The position numbers and the translations under genes were made by a program. Below, piece after piece: positions 5,918 through 11,126 of a stretch of 11,126 nt of DNA. The notes beneath the pieces are model-generated. The model saw only the letters and a program-made list of their open reading frames with translations. It had not been told where the DNA came from and ran no database searches. Numbering within the stretch: position 1 is the stretch's first letter; every line of letters begins with the position of its first letter. Source of the stretch: Akkermansiaceae bacterium. Its GTDB lineage: Bacteria > Verrucomicrobiota > Verrucomicrobiia > Verrucomicrobiales > Akkermansiaceae. The stretch lies in assembly GCA_029288115.1 (NCBI GenBank), contig JARFPV010000339.1, forward strand, positions 1 through 11,126, given 5' to 3'.

Positions 5918-6931
5918 TTAAACACGCGGGGCTTCGACTCCGCTAACGATTCCAGTGAGGGCGTCGTCAATATTCTGACCGCTGATAGCAAGCTCTGGTG
6001 CCAGTTGCACCCGATGGCGCAAGACTGGGAGGCTGGCGGATTTCACATCGTCTGGAGTGACAAAATCGCGACCATTCATCAGTGCATACGCCTTACCGAC
6101 CTGAATCAGGCTGATGGCACCCCGAGTTCCTGCACCCAGGCTAATACCCTGTGCCTCGCGCGTGGCACGACAGATATTAACGGCGTAACGAACGACTTCC
6201 GGCACGGCATTGATTGCGGCGCACTGCTGCTGTGCCTGGATGATCGTCTGCGGATCGCAAACCTGCTCAACAGACTTCGCATTCAATCCCTTGGCGCCTG
6301 CTGCAGCTGTTACTTGTGTAACAACCTGCTCCTCGTTCACCTGATCCGGGTAGTCAATAATCACCTTCATCAGGAATCGGTCGAGCTGCGCTTCAGGGAG
6401 TGGATAGGTGCCCTCCTGCTCAATCGGGTTTTGCGTCGCCAGCGTCATGAATGGTGGCTCAAGCTTCATGCTTTCTCCATCGATGGTTACCTGCTGCTCC
6501 TGCATCACCTCTAAGAGCGCCGCCTGAGTCTTTGCTGGCGCACGGTTAATCTCATCGGCCAGCAGGAGATTAGTAAACACCGGACCACGGCGCATCTGGA
6601 ACGTCTGGCTCTTCATATCGAATAGGGTAAAACCAGTGACATCAGTAGGCATCAGATCAGGCGTAAACTGAATCCGACCAAAATTCCCCCCAAACGTGTT
6701 CGCCAGCGCTAACACGAGGTGCGTTTTACCCAATCCCGGTTTACCCTCGAGCAATACATGACCGCCGGAAAGCAGTGCAGCGAGCACTTGGCTAACAACG
6801 TGATCCTGACCGAAAAACACCTTGCGGAGTTCGCCGTAAATTTGCTGACACAGGCCTCCAGCCGATGATGTTTCCGTGGACATCTCCTCAGGAGCGTCTG
6901 ATTCTGTAGGTTGGTAGTTATCTTCCGTCAT
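5918..6931 (-). CDS. MoxR-family AAA+ ATPase
   Basis: A 337-residue soluble ATPase. It has an acidic, disordered N-terminal tail (1-24), then the AAA+ core: Walker A GKPGLGKT (63-70), the FTPDLMPTDVTG block (89-100), Walker B LLLADE (122-127) with INRAPAKTQAALLEVMQE, sensor 1 in ATQNP (165-169), arginine finger in EAQLDRF (Arg185), and sensor 2 in GTRGAIS (Arg270). All catalytic residues are intact. MoxR proteins usually act as hexameric motors with a von Willebrand A-type partner, here the DUF58 protein encoded 26 bases downstream. The ATG at 6931 lies 11 bases after the DUF4350 stop, without a clear Shine-Dalgarno; the ATG at residue 17 is an alternative start. It is the only energy-converting component of the locus. 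The substrate is unknown. Confidence 0.95.
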   Translation of the reverse strand: MTEDNYQPTESDAPEEMSTETSSAGGLCQQIYGELRKVFFGQDHVVSQVLAALLSGGHVLLEGKPGLGKTHLVLALANTFGGNFGRIQFTPDLMPTDVTGFTLFDMKSQTFQMRRGPVFTNLLLADEINRAPAKTQAALLEVMQEQQVTIDGESMKLEPPFMTLATQNPIEQEGTYPLPEAQLDRFLMKVIIDYPDQVNEEQVVTQVTAAAGAKGLNAKSVEQVCDPQTIIQAQQQCAAINAVPEVVRYAVNICRATREAQGISLGAGTRGAISLIQVGKAYALMNGRDFVTPDDVKSASLPVLRHRVQLAPELAISGQNIDDALTGIVSGVEAPRV

Positions 6932-6942
6932 GGTACTTTTTG

Positions 6943-8157
6943 TTAGTTAATATGTTGATAGATTTTTTGAAGGTTTCGGGTGACACGCACCATTGTTCCG
7001 GGTTCCCGGACTTGCTGTCGGGTCATTGCTTCAATCACTTGCTCCTCCGTGAGCCCAGTGGTTTCGGCGAGCTGTGCGAAGATCCCTTCATGATTCTCCC
7101 CTGAGATAAGGGCGAGCCTACGCTGGATGTTACGGCGCATCGCACCGAGCAGAGCATCGTCACGCTTATTCCTCCAGAGGAAACGGCCGATGCCGCGCAC
7201 CTGCCCGAGATATTCGCGCATATGGCTATCGGGGATGTCTTGTTTGGGCCCAAAACGTGGCAAGTTTTTCCAGAGCCAGAAAATTACCGCGACAGCCACA
7301 GCGATCACTGCCATCCAGAAGTATCGCCAGACAAGAGAGAAAAAACCTTCGCCTGCACCGTTGGTAAAGACGACCGTCCCCGGACGGGAAAGTTGAGCAA
7401 GATTTAAAAGAAGTTGGGCGTGATCCGCCTGTCCGATGTAGCGGTTCCGCAAGGGCCGCGCGTCACTGAGGATCGTCACTCTACCCAGTCCATGTTCCAG
7501 GCTGAGGAAGCGGTGTTTATTTCCGGAAGGCTCATCGTTTGACCCCATATCACCGGAAAATTGCACATCATAGATCAGTCCCTTTTCAGCCCAGTGGTGA
7601 AGTTTAAGCTTTTTATGCGATAGAGTGATCTCAGAAACTTCAGATCCTAACAACACGCGATCCTCTTCCTCCATCGCCTCCCAATCATCGCGATCCATGC
7701 TGACGAGCAGGGAGTTCTCAGGTTCGGTGTCCCAGTCCACAACAGCCACACTCAGTTGTTCAAACAGATATTCCATTCCAGATGACTTCTCATCAAACAT
7801 CGACCAAGGGGACGCACTCATCTGAAAGTCATTCCCTGACTTTTCTCCCCCCGAAATCATAAACACAAGGTGACCCCCTTGTTCGACCCAGTCCATCAGC
7901 CGCTTGGCGCGCCCCACGGTATTCAATGACGATGGCGCGAGAAACACCGTTGAGGTGTCGTAGTCCAAATCACCCAGCCCGTTGCGCTGATCAACTTCGT
8001 GGTCATACTTTTCCAACAATCGCTTGGCGGCGAGAAAGGCATTTGACCTCGCCTCACCCTTGTATCCGGTGGTGCGGCGTTTCTGCTCTGTCTCACCACA
8101 GCTGCATAGGAACAATGCCGTGCCGATTGTCAGGATCGCTGATAAGCCACACTTCAT
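6943..8157 (-). CDS. DUF4350 lipoprotein with a membrane helix
   Basis: A 404-residue protein with an N-terminal hydrophobic segment ending in LCSC, a plausible lipobox with Cys20 as the acylated residue. Residues 37-105 are the DUF4350 region: SNAFLAAKRLLEKY, STVFLAPS, then a segment with LMDWVEQGGHLVFM, a Rossmann-like fold related to glutamine-amidotransferase-like domains. Residues 222-255 carry HGLGRVTILSDARPLRN and DHAQLLLNL, also hallmarks. A single membrane helix at about 279-297 is followed by a basic cytoplasmic tail of about 105 residues (IGRFLWRNKRDD, TTGLTEEQVIEAM). The sensing-like domain would thus face the periplasm and the tail the cytoplasm, where MoxR and DUF58 act; this topology is inferred. 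Its ATG overlaps the upstream stop by four bases (ATGA), indicating translational coupling. If Cys20 is not acylated, the N-terminal segment would be a membrane anchor. Confidence 0.9.
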   Translation of the reverse strand: MKCGLSAILTIGTALFLCSCGETEQKRRTTGYKGEARSNAFLAAKRLLEKYDHEVDQRNGLGDLDYDTSTVFLAPSSLNTVGRAKRLMDWVEQGGHLVFMISGGEKSGNDFQMSASPWSMFDEKSSGMEYLFEQLSVAVVDWDTEPENSLLVSMDRDDWEAMEEEDRVLLGSEVSEITLSHKKLKLHHWAEKGLIYDVQFSGDMGSNDEPSGNKHRFLSLEHGLGRVTILSDARPLRNRYIGQADHAQLLLNLAQLSRPGTVVFTNGAGEGFFSLVWRYFWMAVIAVAVAVIFWLWKNLPRFGPKQDIPDSHMREYLGQVRGIGRFLWRNKRDDALLGAMRRNIQRRLALISGENHEGIFAQLAETTGLTEEQVIEAMTRQQVREPGTMVRVTRNLQKIYQHIN

Positions 8158-9671
8158 CGCTGACCCCTTTCCTGTTTCACATTTGAAAACGGCCAGTTTT
8201 CACAGAGAGAGCCCATCGTGCGATCATCAGGCTGCTGCTTTCCGTAGGCGGTTAAAATCCACGCATTGGTCAGTCCAGAGAAATATCCTGCGTATTGATG
8301 CTGCCCCTGTTCCTCAACGCGGCGCAGGCAATCACCCTCAGTATCGCTCTCCTCAATGGGAAGCTGGCCCCGGTGAACGAACCACGTGATCGAACCACGA
8401 TAGAGCAAACTGAGCGCGAGCTTGTAGTCGCCCTGCCCCCAAGCATTCCTTGCAGCGGCAGCCACGTCGTCGGGTAGCGACTCCGGAGTCACATTCATCC
8501 CCATCACCTCGCGTGTTTTCACTGCCTGGGCGTCGCTGGCGAGTGCCGCACCGGAGGAAAAAATATGTCGGTTCTTCACAATCAGCCAGACAAGCCCAGC
8601 GATGATCGCCACAAGAACCACATAAAAAATCATCGTTCCGACAAATCCCATGAAAGCAGGCAGTCCAAGACCACTGAAGAACTTACCTAACCAACCGGAC
8701 GAGCTACTGTTGCTGGACTCCTTGGGCACCTCGACGATCCGGTGGTGAACGGTAAAGTCATCCTCGGCAAGGATCTCGGCTATTTCATCCTGAGGGGCAT
8801 TATTCGCCTGCACATTTGGTGTAAACAGGAGCATTCCCAATCCCAGTATGGCAGCAAGCAGAACACTTGAGTGCGCACCAGTCAGCTTACCCTCGCGCAT
8901 CTTGCGCAGACGGGCTCCAAGCCTCTTGAATGCCAATTCAATGTCCCATCCTTCCGTCAGGGTTCTGCTGTTCACGTAGAGCGCGAATCCTGCACTGACG
9001 TAAAACGGCTCCATGAGCATGAATGAAAGCAAACGAACGAGAGCGATCATCCATAGAAAGCCATCGGTCATTTCTGTCCAATCGTAGTAAGAAAAGAACT
9101 CTCCAATCCCGCTGAACCAGCGTTCACTGACTTCACTTGGGACCATCCAGATCACCAGCATAACCATACCCAAACCCGCGACGAGCTCTAGCACCAGCCC
9201 AGCAAGTGTTGCGGATGTCGCGCCCTCACCTCCGTTTCTTTCCAGCAGATTGACCCGCTGCCTGTAGGCAGGACCTTTGAGTCCCTCCAATTCCGAGACC
9301 GGCATACTAAGGCACCGCGAGGGTGAGAATCGCCCGATCACCAATGCAAACCAAAGCCGGCGCACCAACAATTTAGGCCACACCTTGATGATTTCCTTCA
9401 TCGTTGGCACCGCACCGAATAGAGCCCGGCTCACCACCATCAGCGGCACACGGTCGTAAATTGGCTTGAGCCACCATGTGCAAACGATGAACCAAAACGG
9501 ATGGTTCCAGAGGAGTAGTGCTAACAGAATCCAAAGTGGAACAATGGTGATCAGCCACGCCTTCCAGATAGCACCGATATGCCGGCACGCGAGTGCACAG
9601 CCGAGATCGATCGACTCCCATGGGACACGCGGGCGGATTTCCGCAGTGACATCCTCAAGCCTCAACCGCAC
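8154..9671 (-). CDS. Multi-pass membrane protein with a DUF4129-like C-terminal domain
   Basis: A 505-residue protein with about six membrane segments (roughly 38-56, 58-68, 157-176, 204-221, 267-285 and 341-365). The N-terminus has IRPRVPWESIDLG and, after the first helices, WWLKPIYDR and SRALFGAVP, which I recognise from DUF4129-type proteins encoded with SpoIIM and MoxR. A Ser/Asn-rich linker (319-325) precedes the last helix. Residues about 398-492 are the cytoplasmic DUF4129-like domain: DDVAAAARNAWGQGDYKLAL, SLLYRGSITWFVHRGQL, and a stretch ending in AWILTAYG. The function is unknown; it is probably a membrane scaffold of the MoxR-DUF58 complex. The GTG at 9671 lies inside the end of the SpoIIM gene (17-base overlap) and puts the conserved N-terminal motif right at the start. 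A purine-rich GGAAAGGG directly abuts the start codon. Confidence 0.87.
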   Translation of the reverse strand: MRLRLEDVTAEIRPRVPWESIDLGCALACRHIGAIWKAWLITIVPLWILLALLLWNHPFWFIVCTWWLKPIYDRVPLMVVSRALFGAVPTMKEIIKVWPKLLVRRLWFALVIGRFSPSRCLSMPVSELEGLKGPAYRQRVNLLERNGGEGATSATLAGLVLELVAGLGMVMLVIWMVPSEVSERWFSGIGEFFSYYDWTEMTDGFLWMIALVRLLSFMLMEPFYVSAGFALYVNSRTLTEGWDIELAFKRLGARLRKMREGKLTGAHSSVLLAAILGLGMLLFTPNVQANNAPQDEIAEILAEDDFTVHHRIVEVPKESSNSSSSGWLGKFFSGLGLPAFMGFVGTMIFYVVLVAIIAGLVWLIVKNRHIFSSGAALASDAQAVKTREVMGMNVTPESLPDDVAAAARNAWGQGDYKLALSLLYRGSITWFVHRGQLPIEESDTEGDCLRRVEEQGQHQYAGYFSGLTNAWILTAYGKQQPDDRTMGSLCENWPFSNVKQERGQR

Positions 9672-10665
9672 CCCTTTCCGTTGATCCTGACCTCACAGGA
9701 ATTCGCTTACCCGCGAGCCCGAGGTAGAGAAAACAAACAATCCAAAGTGCGATCCCGACGCTGTATTTTACCATGGGGGGCATGGCCTGAGCTGACCAGA
9801 ACCCCTCGATTGCCGCTGCCACAAAGGTCATGATGGCGGCACCAAAGATTAACGGCAGCGACTTCTTGCCGGCATCCATCAGTGAGCGACGCAGGGTTTT
9901 CCTTCCTGGATTAAGTAACCCCAATCCTATACGCATGCCTGCCATTCCAGCGATGACCATGGCAATCAACTCAAACGACGAGTGCCCTGCCACAAAGGTG
10001 TAAAATGCCTCGGTGCTACATGCCACATGGATGTAAGCGATCACTGCCCCAAAGAACACACCATTGTAAATCAGGAAAAACAGCGTACCAAGGCAGGCGA
10101 GAATCCCTCCGGCATAGATGCGGAAATCAATGCCAATGTTGTTCCAAATGTAGTGGCAGAACATCATGAAATTTGAGCCGTAGGCATAGCGCAGATTGGA
10201 TATTTGGTCGTCAGAGCTACCATACATCATATCCAGATTTTCCATCATGTTCGCACCTAACACGGCCTCCACCCATGAGAAATCAGGCCAGTAAAATCCC
10301 GCCATCGCAACCCCAACCAGAGGCAGGACAAAAGCAATCGTGCAAACGACCAACAAACGCCACTCGGCGCGCACCGCCACGGGAAAATCAATCGCTACGA
10401 GTCTGAACAATCTGTCCCAGGTGCCCCCTGCCCTTCGGTGGATTTGCTTGTGGCCACGGATTACCAGGCCATTCAGCCTCTCATTCATTGGCGTGCCATA
10501 CATCCGGTGCCGTGCCAACGCGAGATCCGTGCAGACCTCACGAAACATGGCCGGTATTCGCGATACATCCTGACCACGCTGTCCGCGCTTCTCAAGTTCC
10601 ACCAACGTCTCTTCGTATTCGACCCAACGTGCGTGATTTTTTTCTTCGAATTCTTTCCCCTGCAT
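9655..10665 (-). CDS. SpoIIM-family (stage II sporulation protein M-like) membrane protein
   Basis: A 336-residue inner-membrane protein. A charged, helical N-terminal domain (1-100; LVELEKRG, ARHRMYGTP, HRRAGGTWDRLFR) precedes several membrane helices (about 103-123, 184-210, 230-250, 270-289 and 300-317). SpoIIM hallmarks are present: NNIGIDFRIYAGGIL (175-189), LGTLFFLIYNGVFFG (192-206), GHSSFELIAMVIAG (227-240) followed by MRIGLGLLNPG, and IEGFW (286-290). In Bacillus SpoIIM works in engulfment with SpoIID and SpoIIP. No partner of that kind is here, and the wider family occurs in non-sporulating bacteria beside MoxR and DUF58 genes, so a sporulation role should not be inferred. It starts 15 bases after the RDD stop and its 3' end overlaps the next gene by 17 bases. 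Confidence 0.92.
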   Translation of the reverse strand: MQGKEFEEKNHARWVEYEETLVELEKRGQRGQDVSRIPAMFREVCTDLALARHRMYGTPMNERLNGLVIRGHKQIHRRAGGTWDRLFRLVAIDFPVAVRAEWRLLVVCTIAFVLPLVGVAMAGFYWPDFSWVEAVLGANMMENLDMMYGSSDDQISNLRYAYGSNFMMFCHYIWNNIGIDFRIYAGGILACLGTLFFLIYNGVFFGAVIAYIHVACSTEAFYTFVAGHSSFELIAMVIAGMAGMRIGLGLLNPGRKTLRRSLMDAGKKSLPLIFGAAIMTFVAAAIEGFWSAQAMPPMVKYSVGIALWIVCFLYLGLAGKRIPVRSGSTERGAVEA

Positions 10666-10680
10666 CGTGTCAAATTTGCG

Positions 10681-11095
10681 TTAGTGCTTTTCTCCCAACC
10701 AATGTGCCATACCTAACAATCGAGTCATTCCAGATTGACCGGTCTTACCAGTCAGTTCCTGTGCATGATCCGCGAGCTCTACCCTCCTTGCCTCCGACCA
10801 CATTCCACCGCGTTCACGGAATGCTAACAGTGCCGCTTGCTCTTCACGTGTGAGCGGCACTCCCGGAGGGCGGCTCTCTAATGCTGGGGGCAGTGATGCG
10901 AGATGCATGGCTGGTAGACGATCGTAAACAACCACGGTATTGGCAAGAAGATCGCCAAGCCGCTGAAACCTCCGGCTCAATAGAGTGCTGAGCAATCCGA
11001 AGCCGTAGGTTGGAACCGGCATCCCGTCTGCGAACCTCAGCATGTTTCTGATGAACGACTGGCCAAAAGTAATGGGAGCCCCCGAAGTATCAACC
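10681..11095 (-). CDS. RDD-family membrane protein, 5' end missing
   Basis: Only the C-terminal 138 residues are visible; the gene runs off the genomic end of the contig at 11095. The visible part begins inside the RDD domain: APITFGQSFIRNMLRFADG, then PVPTYGFGLLSTLLS, then RRFQRLGDLLANTVVVYDR, the family's typical final helix and motif. After it comes a soluble cytoplasmic tail of about 80 residues (PLTREEQAALLAFRERGG, then a helical stretch ending in MAHWLGEKH) that is likely specific to this locus. RDD proteins are small multi-pass inner-membrane proteins; roles in ion exchange or as accessory membrane proteins have been proposed. It is the first visible gene of the MoxR locus and precedes SpoIIM by 15 bases. 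An apparent start giving a protein beginning MCIRDR is false: those codons are adapter sequence. Confidence 0.85.
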
Positions 11096-11126
11096 CTGTC
11101 TCTTATACACATCTGACGCTGCCGAC
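11096..11126. other. Sequencing adapter (Nextera/Tn5), not genomic
   Basis: The 19-base Tn5 mosaic end CTGTCTCTTATACACATCT occupies 11096-11114, followed by GACGCTGCCGAC (11115-11126). Together they match the reverse complement of the Nextera read 1 adapter, cut two bases short. This is library-preparation sequence left untrimmed at the contig end. Translated on the - strand it yields the well-known artefact peptide MCIRDR. Confidence 0.98.

Noticed and set aside
6005..6514. 169-codon + strand frame antisense to the MoxR ATPase gene
   Set aside because: The opposite strand carries every AAA+ motif, and the + strand translation is Cys/Leu-rich with no domain; it is a shadow of the real gene.
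11098..11112. Apparent start of the RDD protein (MCIRDR)
   Set aside because: These codons lie in the Nextera adapter; the gene is truncated at 11095.

Overview
The window reads as a piece of a draft chromosomal contig from a Gram-negative bacterium. Gene content and protein style point to Verrucomicrobiota, probably the Verrucomicrobiales/Akkermansiaceae side. The pointers are lipoproteins and Sec-exported proteins, a quinone-linked PyrD, very few Shine-Dalgarno sequences, and an exported protein family I associate with Planctomycetota/Verrucomicrobiota. This is an inference from protein character; there is no rRNA or marker gene here to settle it.

Layout. Positions 91-2968 are on the + strand: a small HTH protein (91-588), class 2 dihydroorotate dehydrogenase pyrD (623-1660), a 158-base gap with a hairpin and a perfect 20-bp palindrome, then two exported proteins of unknown function (1819-2457, 2525-2968). 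From 2993 to the right end everything is on the - strand, in one tightly packed run. In transcription order this is RDD membrane protein (partial), SpoIIM-family membrane protein, DUF4129-like membrane protein, DUF4350 lipoprotein, MoxR AAA+ ATPase, DUF58 protein, dGTPase (dgt) and a small lipoprotein. Gaps are 11-45 bases, with two gene overlaps (17 and 4 bases). The + and - blocks converge at 2968/2993 with no convincing terminator between them.

How the genes work together. The RDD-SpoIIM-DUF4129-DUF4350-MoxR-DUF58 set is a recurrent but poorly understood bacterial locus. A soluble MoxR ATPase and its usual DUF58 (von Willebrand A-like) partner are encoded with four membrane or envelope proteins, which suggests an ATP-driven complex at the inner membrane. 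Nothing here concerns sporulation despite the SpoIIM name. The dGTPase and small lipoprotein are probably co-transcribed passengers. PyrD belongs to pyrimidine synthesis.

The last 31 bases (11096-11126) are not genomic. They are the reverse complement of a Nextera/Tn5 library adapter, so the true sequence ends at 11095 inside the RDD gene. I saw no tRNA, rRNA, CRISPR array, insertion sequence or phage module. The most interesting material is the MoxR membrane locus, the two short upstream ORFs that overlap gene starts, and the palindrome after pyrD.
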